A DNA stretch of 64,000 nucleotides from Cavia porcellus (lineage: Eukaryota > Chordata > Mammalia > Rodentia > Caviidae). Below the pieces are notes generated by a model, which saw nothing but the letters and a program-made list of their open reading frames with translations, was not told the origin of the DNA and made no database searches. The position numbers and the translations under genes were made by a program. Every line of letters starts with the position of its first letter. Position 1 is the stretch's first letter. This document shows, piece by piece, positions 1 through 17,070 of this stretch. Where the stretch lies: contig NW_026947493.1 in assembly GCF_034190915.1 (NCBI RefSeq), forward strand, positions 43,642,501 to 43,706,500, given 5' to 3'.

Positions 1-1090
1 ATGGTTATTTTTGTTTCAAAGAATTTACATCTGTTGTAGCTGTGACAATTCCAATTGTTATTAAATGGGCTATTTTCATGTCATTTCTAGGTACTGATTT
101 AGTAGAAATGGAGGGAGCTACAATTAATTTATTCCTGTGAACCATACACTAAATGTTTTATCTTTCAGTCTCTTTCATTTTTATGCTGATAGACAATTAT
201 GTCAACTTACCAATTTATATGATTTAACGACTTCCTGACAAATAAATTATTTTTATTACCAATGTCAATTTCTTTTACCTGGAATTAAGGTTTCTTGAAG
301 CTGAAGTAGGAACACCTGTGGGTAAATGATTTCGAGACTGAAATCTGCTCCATCATGGACCTTTTGATAAATGTGTCAGCTTTTCTAGTTATCAAGCACT
401 TTCTAAATAAGGAAAGATGAATTCAAATTCTGGAAAATAATTCTTAATGGGTTAGTCTCTCCAGAGAATACACAACAGCTGAGAACACTCAGACCCTGCT
501 TCTCTGACATCTTCACAGATGAAGACAAGGTCAGACAAGGTCAGAATTTGCCCCAACTGTGTAATTTTTGATATTTCAAGTTTTGGCTACAGGTATATTT
601 TATATTCAATTTTCTAATCTTAACCATTATTTGCTTAAAGACTTTTCTACAGTTACTGCCTGCAAGAACAAGTCTATTTCCCCTAAGGAGTCTTGGCATT
701 GTTGCATTAAATAATAAACTGCCGGGGGCATGAAGCACTTAAACTGGAAGATCAGGATGGCTCCCAGCTAGTAAGGCAGGTAACTCTTAGCATTAGCATC
801 CACCTAGCTTTCAACAGAACTGTCACATAGTGATTAATACACACAGGTAACACGCTGTTCAATACCTTGCTAGAAAGTTACAGAAGATAGGAAAGCAAAG
901 ATCATGTTTCCTGCTTTTTTAACACAACCTTCTTAAATTACACCTGATATTCCATTTTTTAAGTTATGTACCACCTAACTTGAACTAACTACTAGGATAC
1001 ACAGTATCACAATGCAAACTGCCCCCAAGAGAATGTCATCTTTTTCTTTCTGCTTTTAAATAACATATGACCTTATTCTGATTCCTAAAT
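1..1090. other. Intergenic DNA beyond the ARFGEF1 3' end
   Basis: AT-rich sequence with no supported coding exon, RNA gene or clear repeat. In human the next gene is CSPP1, converging on ARFGEF1, but I could not identify any CSPP1 exon or 3' UTR here. Confidence 0.4.
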
Positions 1091-1200
1091 GGAGTTGTGG
1101 ATTTTTCTCAGTGGTACAAGCATTTCTCTGGTAAGTGCGAGGTCGTGAGTTTGATTCCCAAACTTTGATTACCCCCCACAAAGACAAAGAAAAAAAAGGA
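1091..1200 (+). repeat. ID SINE
   Basis: tRNA-like head with an A-box remnant around CTCAGTGGTACAAGC and a B-box remnant GTGAGTTTGATTCCCA, followed by an A-rich tail. Diverged copy, 185 bp beyond the ARFGEF1 cleavage region. Confidence 0.75.
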
Positions 1201-1384
1201 TACAAATAATTTTGTCTTTCCTGTGATTAAGAAAGAAAGGCATGAGGTGAAATGCCAGAAACAAAGAGTCAGATTCTTGCTTCATAGTTCTGGCTGCAAA
1301 CTGCCCTTTATCGTCTTTTAATTAAAAAAAAATCAAAAAGAATCAATGAAACATGGGGCTGTGGGCCACATAAGGTTTGATTGC

Positions 1385-2660
1385 ATTGATGAAGTAATTC
1401 AAAAACTTTATTGACCTATAACCTGATTAGAATATGCCAGATGAGAATCAATATTGTACAGAAAGTTGTACAGAATTTTTTACATAGAAAACTTTACATC
1501 TGTACCATATACATTTTATCCATCTGAAAAAATTTTCTACATCCACTGGTAATACGGAATGCTTGACAATCTTGTCTTTTAACCATCAGAGCACAGTTCA
1601 CAGTATGAATACATTTCCAGTAACCCTAACGTCCCCAAGCCATGCCAGATTTGTTATTTTAATATATTCAACAATAAATTCTGTACATACAGTAAAATCT
1701 ACATCAAGCCCCGCCACCCAAAAGGAAAGAAAGTGACAGCAACCTAGATTCGTTTGCAGTGATTCAAGTTTCGGTCCATGAAAAGATCATTCTATTTTCA
1801 TGGCTCATCTTTAAAAGCCCTAAGTATATTACAGGTAGTTATTGTCAGTAGGGATATTTTCTTTTTTTTTTTTTTTCTGCCCCATGTGTTGATCTTTAAA
1901 AGTGTCAGCCACAACAGCTGCTGGGCATGTCAGACCCTCAAAATTCCAACCCCTCAAAAAGAGCAAAACTAAAAGTCCCCACCAAATAAAGACAGAAAGT
2001 TCAACCAAAATGTTTAGTGCATTTGACAAAATATTATGGGTGTTTAGCAAGTGGGTAAGAAAGTAAAGAAAATAAAACAGTGCAGGAAAAACTAATGTTT
2101 AAGATTTTTATATTACAGGCCTGCATTTCTGTACATTTTTCACAGAAGGATGATTACCAGTATCTCAGATAAGCCTGAGTGTGCAAAAATTTCCAGAAGA
2201 ATACCATAGTTGCTAAATATCTTTTTCCGTGAACAATAATTTCTTCCCTACCCCACCCCCAAATTATAAACATTTTATCCTTCAAAATACAGCTCTCCTG
2301 AGTTGTACTTCTTACAGAAGTTCAATCTTTACATCTATAGTTCTTTGGGTAAGTTTCACTCCCACACCTGCCAAAAATATATGGGTTGTCCCTGTCCCCA
2401 GAGGACAGGGAGGACTCATAAGCACGAGCTGACACAGTTTAAACAGGCTTTCTGCTCAACATGAGCCCAACTAGATACACAGAATCCACCAGATTATTGA
2501 AAGGGACTGGAGAGTTCAAGCTTGAGTTTTAGTCATCTTTACCAGTAACTTTCAGATACTGCCTTAAGAGAAGTAGTTTTTCAGGACAGAAACCTCAGCT
2601 CCAGGGTTCTTTTAAAGAGCAAAAAGATGTAAACATCAACAGAAAGATGCTGAATTCTCA
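1385..2660 (-). other. ARFGEF1: ARFGEF1 3' UTR
   Basis: This runs about 1.27 kb from the stop codon to a poly(A) signal. I see no repeat elements inside it apart from a short T run near 1861-1876 (an A run in the transcript). The AT-rich composition and the absence of interspersed repeats fit a transcribed, constrained 3' UTR. The exact cleavage site is inferred from the signal position; alternative longer ends below 1385 cannot be excluded. Confidence 0.75.
1407..1412 (-). promoter_or_regulatory. ARFGEF1: ARFGEF1 poly(A) signal AATAAA
   Basis: A canonical AATAAA on the minus strand (TTTATT on plus). Cleavage would be expected 10-30 bases further on, about 1380-1397. It is the best placed signal downstream of the stop, and an ID SINE and intergenic sequence follow. 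Confidence 0.65.
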
Positions 2661-4354
<1,694 letters not shown>

Positions 4355-4997
4355 CTATTAATGACCTTGCAAGACTCTCATCTGTTTGTATTAAGTGGAA
4401 TGTCAACGTTAACATATATGTGTTTTTCAAATTAAAAAACTGAAACATTAAATTAAAGCTATTGTATTGTCTCAGGAAATCCACATTTTCTTTCTTTTCT
4501 GTTTCAGTGAGTGTAAAGCCCAGAGTGATAGTACAGCACAAGCCTGGTGTCAAGAAACCTGGGCTATATCTAAGGTGGTCTTCCTTTCATTGATTGTAGG
4601 TTCAGGCCCTTTTCGATCTCAACAGTCTTGTCAATAAGATGGAAGGATGGAGACTAGGTGATTACTCTAAAATGTATTTAACTGGTTTTTAAAACGTGTT
4701 TAAATAAAGGCAGGTGACAATATTCTTTCTATATGACATGTTTCATTCTTACCATGAGTCTAAATTTTAGTTGTCATGAAGTAAAATTGAATGAATGAAT
4801 GAAAATACCAATAGAACCTTCCCCAAATATTTTTTTTAAATTAAATACAGGAAGGCAGGTGGATGGGCACTTAGTTTTATAAGTAACCATTCTTTAAAAA
4901 CTGGCTCTCTTACAGGATTAGAAACATCAAAACAAAACAAAACCCTAACAAAACAACAAAAAACCAAAAAACCCCCAAACCTATCACTGCTTAAAAA

Positions 4998-5190
4998 TTT
5001 CTAAGTTTAATAGGGAAAACTGCTGGGCATGGTAGTGCATGCCTATAATCCCAGTATTCTGGAAGGCTGAGATAGGAGGATCATCAATTCAATCCCAGCC
5101 TGAGTACCTTAGACTCTGTTTCAAAAATGTCTAGAGATGCAGCTCAGTGTGAAGGCCCTGAGTTCAATTCCCACTACCAAAAATAAAACA
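4998..5190 (+). repeat. B1-ID composite SINE
   Basis: A B1 (7SL-derived) unit without the internal duplication (GGGCATGGTAGTGCATGCC to CTCTGTTTCAAAAA) runs into an ID-like unit (GATGCAGCTCAGTGTGAAGG to GAGTTCAATTCCCACTACC) and an A-rich tail. The order B1 then ID matches B1-dID dimers known from non-murid rodents. Confidence 0.7.
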
Positions 5191-5287
5191 CAATTTAAAA
5201 AAAAAACCACCTTTTCCCCTGGCCTTGGATGCTAGACTGATCTGCTTGTGTTACTCACTGTACTGAGCACATTCGCTTTGTTCAGAC

Positions 5288-5395
5288 CTGGTGGTGCCCC
5301 AGTTACTCTGAAAGCTCAGGAGGATCACCGCATCACTTGAGGGAGGAATCGGAGGTCAGTCTGGGCAATATAGCACGATGACCTGCCTCAGATTG
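5288..5395 (+). repeat. Old 7SL-derived (B1-like) SINE
   Basis: GTGGTGCCCCAGTTACTC, then GGAGGATCACCGCATCACTTGAG and GTCTGGGCAATATAGC follow the order of 7SL/B1 consensus blocks. Strongly diverged, 120 bp 5' of an exon on the plus map. Confidence 0.45.
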
Positions 5396-5512
5396 GTGAA
5401 GTAGGTAGGGGCTTCCAGGAGCCACAGGCTTGGTCACCCACATGGTCCTGCCATTATCCCTTTCCTGCTCTGTACTACGCAGCTGCATGGATCAAAGGCA
5501 GAATCAGTCTTA

Positions 5513-8380
<2,868 letters not shown>

Positions 8381-8676
8381 TTACAATGCTATGGTAACAT
8401 TAATATGAATGAAGATAATCTGCACATAGCACACTGAGAAGAACATATGCTTTTGTACATAGGCAACATTTGCTAAAATTTAAATCAATATTTAGGAAAG
8501 TGTTTAAATGCCCTACATAATTTAGAATAGTGAATATGTAAAAGTTGGTTCTACTACCAATTTTTAAGTAAGATTCAGGTTATTCTTAAAGTAAAGATAA
8601 TGAATAAAAAACTAAAACTTAAATAGTATTTGATGTAAACTGAAGTTTGAGTTTGAAAATATTACAAAACCTGTAC

Positions 8677-8754
8677 CAGTGATGGTGATTCTTTCAGAGC
8701 TTTCAATGATACAAAGCTTGTTGCGGCCTACATGCCACAGGTTTGCCACCACTG
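8677..8754 (-). mobile_element. hAT-type miniature element (MITE), 78 bp
   Basis: Both ends are inverted CAGTGNTGG (minus strand CAGTGGTGGCAAACCTGTGG at one end, CAGTGATGGTGATTC at the other). It is flanked by 8-bp direct repeats ACCTGTAC (8669-8676) and ACCTATAC (8755-8762), one mismatch. CAGTG termini plus 8-bp duplications are the hAT superfamily signature. It has no coding capacity. Confidence 0.75.
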
Positions 8755-8762
8755 ACCTATAC

Positions 8763-10739
8763 CATAAGAATACTACAGGAACGAAATCTACATGGAGCAA
8801 ATATGGCTGTCAACAGTGAAGGATTTATCAAACTGTGCAATACTGTGGTTTTGACTCAGGATAGTTTTTATTTGGATCTAGATTACTCATTATAACTAAA
8901 ATTCTCTCTTATTTTCAGATGGATTGAATAGCACAGATGTCGTAAAAAGTTATGTTAAACACATTCCTGTAAAAGTGATAAAAGTGCTTCCCATTCTGCC
9001 TTCCTCCCCTCAGCTGTAACGGATACCTTCCTCAGCCTGAATAATTGTGCTCAAAAGGCAGTTCTGCCAGCCCACTTGCCTGGAAGGTCAACATCACAGG
9101 CGAATGTCCTGTTTAACTGATAGGCCAATTAAGATTATTAAAGTAGACCTGGCTACTGAGCTGCTGTGAGTGCTTGGCAGCGAAGACACGTGGTGTTAGT
9201 AGTGGTGTAGGGGCCCACATCTAGACTGCACCCAGAGATCATGGGCTCTGAAGGGCAGGTTTCTAGAGCAGGCAGCTGCCTGAGAGAAGCTGCCTGCTGG
9301 TCAGCCTTGAGACAATGGCTCCAGGCTGGAGGACCTATACTTGGCCAGTTTCTTTCTACTAGAAAAGGCATCTCATTACAAATGTCCTTTTCTAGACCAA
9401 CTTATGGAAGTTAAATTTATTCTGAGGTCACCCTAACGTCTGTGCTCTTGATAATTTTCAGGATGTGATTCTATTTAACATTTGATTCTTACTGTTGAAT
9501 CTCAAGTACAAATAAACATAAAAAGACCCACAAGTTCCACAGCTGTCTTTTCTTCAAATGTCTTCTCTATCCTTCTTTACTACATTCACAGCTGACATGG
9601 TGGATTCACTCACTCTTTCCAAGTCACAGAAACACCTTGACTTCTGGGACCAGCATCTTGACTCCACAAGGAACTTAGCACTACACAGACGTCTAAAGAA
9701 ATGTCATTTTATTAGTCCCAACGTGAGCACCTCGCAAGTGTAAAGAGAACTTTCATCAGCATCCACCACTCTAAGTGACTGAGCGTGGCAGATGCAGCCC
9801 TATGAATGGACCAGGAAGCTGTGCCTCTCACACTTCCTGGTGCCCTTTAAGAACTGCTAGTGACCTTAACTACAATCTGACTGGCAAAGACCAACTGTTT
9901 GGAAGACAAAATACATCTGGCCAAATTTTATTCATGAAAAAGCTTGATGATGCCAAAGTTTTATTAAGGCAATCAGTTCCCCGGGTCACCACAGATGGAG
10001 TGAAATTCAATTACGTGAGACAGTGTGCACTTAATCAAGATGAGACAAAGCACTGGTGTTTTCTCAGTGTGCAGAAAGAGCCAGACAGGTGGTCTTTAGA
10101 TGAGTGAAGTACTCAGGGCTATGGTGTTGTTCTCTTCTCTAAAGAGAAGAGAGTCAGATGGCTGCTCACCTCTTCACCAGAGAAGATAACCAAAGCCAAG
10201 GGCTGGCGGAACACAGTGGCCCTTAGTTCTTCCTCCAGCACCATCTACTCTGAGTCAACAAACCCAGAACAAACCTTACCTAAAACACTTCAAGGGTAGC
10301 AAGAGTGGGATGTCTGGCATAAGCATAACAATCTAAGCCTTTGGCTCCAGGTGGCAGGGGAATAGCACTCTTGTTCCATGAAAAGATATATTTCCCAGTA
10401 AGCTAGGTGAAAAATTTCTCATGTATGGTGATCTAATCACACAAAGCTAAGTATATTTATTTAGTTCAGTCTTGGGGCTAAAGGACAAAAATGTCACACT
10501 TCTGTCCTCATAGCATTTTCTAGTACAGACTAAGCTGCAAAGGATTCCTCTATGAGCCACTCTGTTCTCTAGAGAACAAGAATGAAAAAAGGGAAATGGG
10601 CCATGCACAACACCTATCTCCCCATTAAGGAGCTAGCAACGTAAGCAACTGAAGCTAGAGGCAGTTTCAAAGTGGGACACCAAAGCCTGTCTTTTCTCAA
10701 CCACAACTTTAGGACTCAGGATTAATAAAAGATCCCCTG
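8763..10739. other. ARFGEF1 intron, no assigned element
   Basis: Part of the 4.3 kb intron between exons 8171-8310 and 12627-12759. Open frames at 9153-9371 and 9775-10107 have no recognisable similarity. A perfect-looking TCTCTAAAGAGA-type palindrome lies near 10134-10150. Confidence 0.4.
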
Positions 10740-11795
10740 AAAATAAATCCAATCAAAATGGATCAATGATCTAAATATAAGAGCTAAAAAAATAAAATTC
10801 TTAGGAGACAACACTGAGGAAAACCTTCATGGCAATGAATTCTTAGTTGATGCCAGAAGCACGACTAACAAAAGGTAGTTGTATTGCATCAAAATTAAAA
10901 ACTTTTGTGCACTGGTGGATAAAAGGAGAATGGGAGAAAATAAATGGGAGAATGGGAGAAAATAAATATTTGCAAATGATAAGGTACACACAGTATGTGA
11001 AAATTCAACAAAAAGACAAACCCAGTTAAAAATGGGCAAAGGACATATATAGAAATTTCTCCAAAATACAGATACAAATGATCAACAAACACATCAAATT
11101 ATGCTTAACATCACTAATTACTAGGGAAATGCAAATAAAAACTACTATGAGGTACCCCTTCATGTCTACTAGGAAGATTATCATTTCAAAAATAAAAAAG
11201 GTATTGGAAAAGATTTACAAAAAATCATAACTGTTAGTAAAAATGTAGAATGATGTTTGATGGCTTCTCACAAAACTGAGCACAGAATTATCATATAACC
11301 TAGTAATTCCATTCCTAGGTACATTTGCAAAATAACTGAAAATGGGTTACTCAAACAGCAATTCTTATATGTAAGTTCATGGCAGCACTAATCAAGATAA
11401 CCGAAGTGGGACAAACTAAGTGTCCATCCGTGGACAAGGCACACAAACAAAATATGGCATATATATACATATAAGGAAATAAATTACTGATCCATAACTG
11501 CAATGAAGTGAATTTTTTTTTTTTTTTGGTTCTGGGAATCAAACTCAGGACCCTGTGCTTGCCAGGCAGGCGCTTGTGCCACTGAGCTGTATTCCTGACC
11601 AAAGTGAATATTAAAAACATTATGCTAGGTGAAAGTGGCCAGGCACAAAAGTTCATACTGTATGACTACATTTGTATAAAATATACAGAACAGCCTATTC
11701 ATAAACACAGAAAGCAAAATGGTGGGTGCCACAGGTTGGGGAAAAGAAGAAAGTGGAGTGGCTGGCTACAACATGGTTTTAAGACTGACAAAATG
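10740..11795 (+). mobile_element. Old L1 fragment (ORF2 3' part), split by an ID SINE
   Basis: Sequence follows L1 ORF2 3'-end order in sense: GATCAATGATCTAAATATAAG, AAATGGGCAAAGGACATATA, AGGGAAATGCAAATAAAAAC, GTCCATCC..GGACAAGG. No open frame remains. It carries an internal tandem duplication of about 20 bp at 10926-10966 and an inverse ID element at 11513-11599. Confidence 0.85.
11513..11600 (-). repeat. ID SINE inserted in the L1
   Basis: T-run, then the reverse of the ID head (GGACCCTGTGCTTGCC, CTTGTGCCACTGAGCTG). It is bounded by AAGTGAAT on both sides (11506-11513 and 11602-11609), a target-site duplication, so it is younger than the L1. Confidence 0.85.
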
Positions 11796-11799
11796 TGTC

Positions 11800-11965
11800 G
11801 CAGTCAGGTGTAGTGGTGCATGCATGTAATCCCAGCATTGGGAGGCTGAGACAGGAACATTTCAGTAAATTCGAGACCAGTGTGGACTACACAGCTTAAG
11901 AGCAGCCTGAATTACACAATGAGACTCTGTTTCAATAAAAAACCCTAAAGAAAAAAAACAGGTGT
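11800..11965 (+). repeat. B1 SINE
   Basis: GGTGTAGTGGTGCATGCATG, CCCAGCATTGGGAGGCTGAG, duplicated CAG..TGGACTACAC and CAGCCTGAATTACAC blocks, GAGACTCTGTTTC and an A-rich tail: B1 with the internal duplication. Confidence 0.9.
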
Positions 11966-12626
11966 TGGAATTAAGAGCTGGTTAATGTACAAATACTCTG
12001 CATATACTAAGTGCTATCCAACAAATTCACTTCAAAATAGTGTTCTCTGAACTTAACTGCAATTTTTAGAGCATTTAAAACCATCCTGTTCTCTTCCATA
12101 GAAGTGATAATTTTTTGTAGGTGTCATTTTCCTTAAGCTAATGAAACTGAACCAATTAAAAAAAAAAAAAAAAAGTGAAGAGACTCCCCTTTTTTGGAAA
12201 CAAACAAATGTGAGAACTGAAGGTGGCAGCCTTGTGGCAAGGCTTGCTCTTTCAAGCTAGTAGTTCCCACCCAGACAGCAAGAGTCCTTGACCACATTCC
12301 TTGCAGATGGGGAGAAGAAGGCAACTGGGCCCTGAATCAGGAAACAGAAACCAGGGCTGACATGGAAAGGCACAGAAAAGGAATGCCTATGGGGTCAGCA
12401 CAAACGGCCAAGTGAATCACGGAAAAGGCTAACACTGCAGGAGTTAGAGCACATCACCTTTTATGAGAGCACATTCTCTCTCAGGAGTCCAAGTTGGGGC
12501 AGAAAGAGTAAAGAAATGACTGTACTACTGATTAAAGCATATTCATGTTAACAATAAAAGTAAACCCCCAAATGCTATTCCTTATCTACATAAAATATAC
12601 AATTTTTATTTATAGAAACAACTCAC
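11966..12626. other. Intron, no assigned element
   Basis: Contains a pure A run at 12158-12174, which could be the tail of an unrecognised retrocopy, and otherwise unique sequence. Confidence 0.35.
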
Positions 12627-12759
12627 TTGCAGTAGATTTAAGCTTGCTGACTTCTTCATTCACAGTAGAGACAGAAGCCAATGGTGCTTGTTGTCTATTA
12701 TCTGCAGATCTGGGTTGAAAAGAATCATGTATATCTACAGATTTCTGAGATATTGTATC
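12627..12759 (-). CDS. ARFGEF1: ARFGEF1 exon (residues 1563-1607), variable linker
   Basis: 133 bp, phase 0 in, beginning [13 protein letters not shown] and ending [11 protein letters not shown] plus one base of Lys1607 (donor GTGAGT). It is a low-complexity, serine- and glutamine-rich linker between HDS units. This is the most divergent exon in the window, with several substitutions relative to the human residues I recall (for example F, A, Q, L, V positions), as expected for a disordered linker. Confidence 0.94.
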
Positions 12760-13814
12760 CTAATAAAATAAAAAAAATTTATTGTTACAATTCATTTTAA
12801 ACATATTGAAAGGATGAAAACATTTTCTATTACTGTTTTCAAAAATTATATCCTTATGAAAATGACATACAATGATTATAAAAATGATAATTATTTCAAA
12901 TTACCTAAACACAGGTAAAAGCTGATCGTTGTTAAAAGTTTCCTTTTGACTCTCAAGGGGCTACAGCCTTATAAAACAGCAGTAAAGTGCTAAGCTGTAC
13001 TGCCCAGAAAAACTGATCAGAAATACCCACAGGTAATACAAAAAACCTAGACAGAATACACATTTGTCAGGGCTGATGAGAACTCTCAAGAGCTTTGTAT
13101 AGGCTGAGTCCAAAAGAGCTATACAAGAACATTTTAGAGAAGGTTCTTCCTGTCACACAAGAAAGCAGGAGTCACTAGGCCAGTGTGAGGCTAACTGATT
13201 AGGTATGCAGTGCTATAAAGGAGAAGGAGACAATGGGGCCCACACATCCACATGAGAATTGAAGAGTTCAGCATTACTAAAAAGCAGAACCTTGGGAAAA
13301 CAGTTCATCTCTTGAGTTGATCTGAAAACACAAGACTCTCCTTCCAGATTAAGAATTAAACGCAGTAGCACATTGTGAGACAGGAAGTGGGAGCTGACAC
13401 TACTTCTACTACTCTGGCTTTATTGTGTGATTATAACACAGGGTGCTAAAGAAAAGACCCAATTCTGTTTCAGGAGGAACATTCAGGTTCTGTTATACTG
13501 ACTGAGCCCACACTGAAGTACATTTCCCTGGGTTCATGAAAGAAAGATAGGGCTGTGTTCAGAGAAATAGTGACAATCAAACTGATCTTTTAACTGAGAT
13601 CTTAAGTTTACATTCATTCATTTCCAGTTTTGGATAAAACCATGTAACATACCTGGTTCAAAAAACTGTTGGACCAAATATAAAAACATTTTAAAATAAC
13701 AAAGTACTGTACAAATCTAAAGCCATAGTTTGGTTAACACAGAAGAGGCTCTGAATAAATCCTGTGTGGCTCCAATATGTATTTGACCATGACAGTTTAA
13801 AATATACTTTTAAA
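12760..13814. other. Intron, no assigned element
   Basis: Start (in plus order) of the 9.1 kb intron; unique-looking sequence. Confidence 0.4.
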
Positions 13815-13990
13815 ATCAGGTGTCGTGGCACACACCCAGCAATTAGGAGGCTGAAGCAAGAGGATCACTGAGTTCAAGGCTAGCCTGAACTGTACAGTGA
13901 AACCCGAACACAAAAAGACACACTCTTTCCCTCTCTCTGTGTATGTATATGTGTGTATATACATACACACACATACATATATGCACACTT
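13815..13990 (+). repeat. B1 SINE with (TG/TA) microsatellite tail
   Basis: A short B1 (GGTGTCGTGGCACACACCC to AGTGAAACCCGAACAC) whose tail has become a mixed TATGTGTG/ACATACAC repeat at 13933-13985. Confidence 0.8.
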
Positions 13991-14179
13991 TTTAAATAAA
14001 AATTTGCATGTAAGAATGCTCATGCAGAAACTTTAACAAATGATAATCTGTTAGGGCATGTGTATTATTTCAAAGTAAGTATAAAAAGTATTGATTTTTT
14101 AAAAAATTAAGTTTATTGCTACATTTTAGGTATTAAAGATTGCACTGATTACAGGCATTTTGTACTTGTACATGGTACA

Positions 14180-17070
14180 ACTTGATTCTTTTCTTTTTCC
14201 CCTTTCTTCTATCTTTCTTTAACCTCTTTTCCCCTCCCTATTTACAAGTTTTGTTTCCATTTTTCCTTCTTTTTTGGTCATTTTCTTCATGTTGCTTCCT
14301 TCCTTCATTCCTTTTTTTCCCCTTCCCCTCTTCTGAGTTCCTCTTCTCATGTAGACATCTTCCTATTTTACAATATCTCTTATACATTTTGATCCTCACT
14401 TACACTTCCAATTTCTCACCATAAAAACAATGCAGTATATACTGTGTGCCAATTTATTTCACTTAAGAGTATGGCCTCGACATGCATCCATTTAGCAAGA
14501 ATGTCTCAAGCTTATCCTTCACTGTGGCTGAGTAGTACTCCATTGTATAAAAACACCTATCCTCTTTATCCATTCATCAGCTGATGGGCATCTGGGATGT
14601 TTTTAAGATTTAGCAATAGACAGGGGTATGCATATATTGCTGTAGCATGATGCTTTTTGAGGAAAGACACTAAGTAAGAAGAAAAGTAGCTGGGTCTCTA
14701 ATAATGTCATTCTCTTGAATGGTTTTATAGTGTCTTGATATGTTTGGTGCTACAGTACACAAAGTTATACTCAAAGATTTCAAGGAAAGAGACACTATGG
14801 TAACTATTTTTATGTCAGGATATCTTGGGGTAAAACACTATTTTGCTTAAATGGTTATGTTTTGACCTGCGCTCTTCTGTTGTTATAACCTCCTTTATCT
14901 CAATCCCCCTTTTCTTTAAATTATTTTTTTTTCTTTTTATCTTTTGAATTAAGGGAAAAATAAATAAAAAATAGCAGGATACATTATAGTAACCTACTTT
15001 GATTTCCTATTAACTTGATTTGAAATCTTGTATTGCCCTCACCATCTTGTTTTGACTGATTTTCCCCTATTCTGCTTTGCTTGATAGTACCAAGTTTGAA
15101 AGTATAGGCAAAACCGTGAAGACAGTAAGAATCATTATGACGCCCATTCCAGTTGATTATTATTTTCTTTTAAAGTCCTGTAATGTCTCCAATGCTTTGG
15201 TTTTATTCTTTACAGTTTTGTTCAATTTTATTATAACTGACAACTTTTCTTAAAATAGCAAGAGGCAGTATGATAACCATTGTTGATCACCTTATATTTT
15301 GTTTTAACATTATCCATCCTTTTGATTTGACTGACTCTGTTCTGATATGTCGCATTTGGTTTTACTCTCTTCAAAAAAAATAGTAAGTACTGTGGGAGTA
15401 ATAAAACCCAAAATGTGTAATTGTCATTGTACAAAAGAAAAGAAAGTGCTCTAAAGGTTATAACTGCATATATGTTTAAGTGTATAAGATAGATAACCAT
15501 ATTACTGAGTTTTTCTTGATCACTGAAAACTGTTTGCACTCTTTGTTTGAAAGTCCATTTTATATGCTTCAATTTTGTAACTTGAACAATTATTTCTAAG
15601 ATGAGAATATGTAATCTATTAACTAGTGATTTCTTACTGTTTATTTTTTAAATTTTGTATTACTTGTACCCTTTTTCTGTTTTTTTCTTTTTCTCCTTAA
15701 ATTAAAAAAAAAAAAAAAAAGTAGCTGGGTCAAACGGAACCTCTAATCTTAGTTTTTTGAGGAATTCCCACACTGAGTTGCACTAGTCTACACTGTGACC
15801 AACAGAGAAGGGTTTTTCTCCAGAGCCCTGCCAGCAATTGTTACTGGTTGATTTCTTGATAACAGCCACTCTTTCTGGGGTGAGTTGGAATTTTTCATTT
15901 CTCAGGTGACCAATGATATTGAACATTTTATCATATATTTACATGGTATTTCTATTTCTTCCTCTGAAGTGTCCATTTTTGTATCGGGTCTTTAAATTTG
16001 GGGTGGGGTCTGAGTTTTTTGAATATTTAATAATTCTAGATAGTAGTTTTTTGAGGAACAGATGGCAAAACTGTTTCCAACACTATGGGTTGTTTTTTTA
16101 CTCTGTTGGGTTTTTTTGTTGTTGTTATGCAAAAGCTTTTTAATAAGTGAGCTCCCAGTTGTTGATTCTTTGTGATATATCCCTTGCAATCTGGGCTTTG
16201 TTCCTAAAATCTTTGCCAACACCAATGTGTTTAAGAGTTCTATCTATTCTGTTTCAGGAGTTTTACTGTTTCTATTTTAATATTTAGAACTCTGATCCAT
16301 TTGGATTTAGTTTAGCGCATGGTGAAAGATATGGATCTAGTTTTAAACTTTGCATGTAGAAAGTCAGTTTTTCCAGCATCATTTATTAAGAAAGCTATCT
16401 TTCCTCCAGGGAAGGCGTTTGGTACCCTTTGTCAATGATAAACTAAGTATTTCTGGAGTTGTTTCTTCATCTGTTAGTCTGTTCCACTGATCTTTGGGTC
16501 TGTTTTTGTTTTGTTTTGTTTTTGCCAATGCCACATTGTTTTTGTCACAGTAGCTCTGCAGTATAATTTCAAGTCAGGGATTGTGATGCCCACGGCCTTG
16601 CCTTGGTTGTCTGGAACTGCCTTTGTTATTCTAAGTGTCTTCTAATTTCAAATGAATTTTAGGATTGTTTTCTCTAGTTCTGTGAGATACTGTTGGAATT
16701 TTGATGAACTTACATTAAATGTATACAGCAGTTTTGGACATACGGCCATTTTCCCTATATTGATTCTTCCTACCTATAAGCAAGGGATACCTTTCTACTT
16801 TCTGATACCCTCTTCAATCTCCTTTTTCAAAAAACTGTAGTTTTCAATGTAGAGGTTTTTTTACTTCCTTTGTCAGACTGCTTATCAGGTATTTCTTTCT
16901 TTTTTTTTTGGAAGCTACTGGGAAAGGTGTTGTTTGTCTAATTTTTCTCAGTGAGTTCATTATTTGTGTACAGGAAGCCTACTGATTTTGACTGTTGATT
17001 TTGCATCCAGCTTTGCTACTGAATTTGATTATTAAGTCTAGAAGTCTTTGGAGGTGTTTTTGAGTCAAGA
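14180..17070 (-). mobile_element. L1 3' part, antisense, interrupted by a HAL1-like copy
   Basis: Read on plus it is the complement of L1 ORF2 3' end and 3' UTR: GAGTAGTACTCCATTGTATA, GTTGCACTAGTCTACACTGTGACC, CCAGCATCATTTATTAAG, GTAGCTCTGCAGTATAA, ATTGATTCTTCCTACC. About 1.9 kb after removing the insertion at 14697-15716. No open frame; 5'-truncated within ORF2. Confidence 0.9.
14697..15716 (+). mobile_element. HAL1-like element, 5'-truncated copy (1.02 kb)
   Basis: Non-coding sequence ending CTCCTTAAATTAAAA plus poly(A), bounded by a perfect 15-bp duplication AAAAGTAGCTGGGTC (14682-14696 and 15717-15731) inside the older L1. It aligns along its whole length with the reverse complement of about 45530-46590, the 3' region of the full element there. 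Confidence 0.85.

Noticed and set aside
1..1380. 3' end of CSPP1, the human neighbour
   Set aside because: Expected from human synteny, but no exon, poly(A) signal or protein match could be seen.
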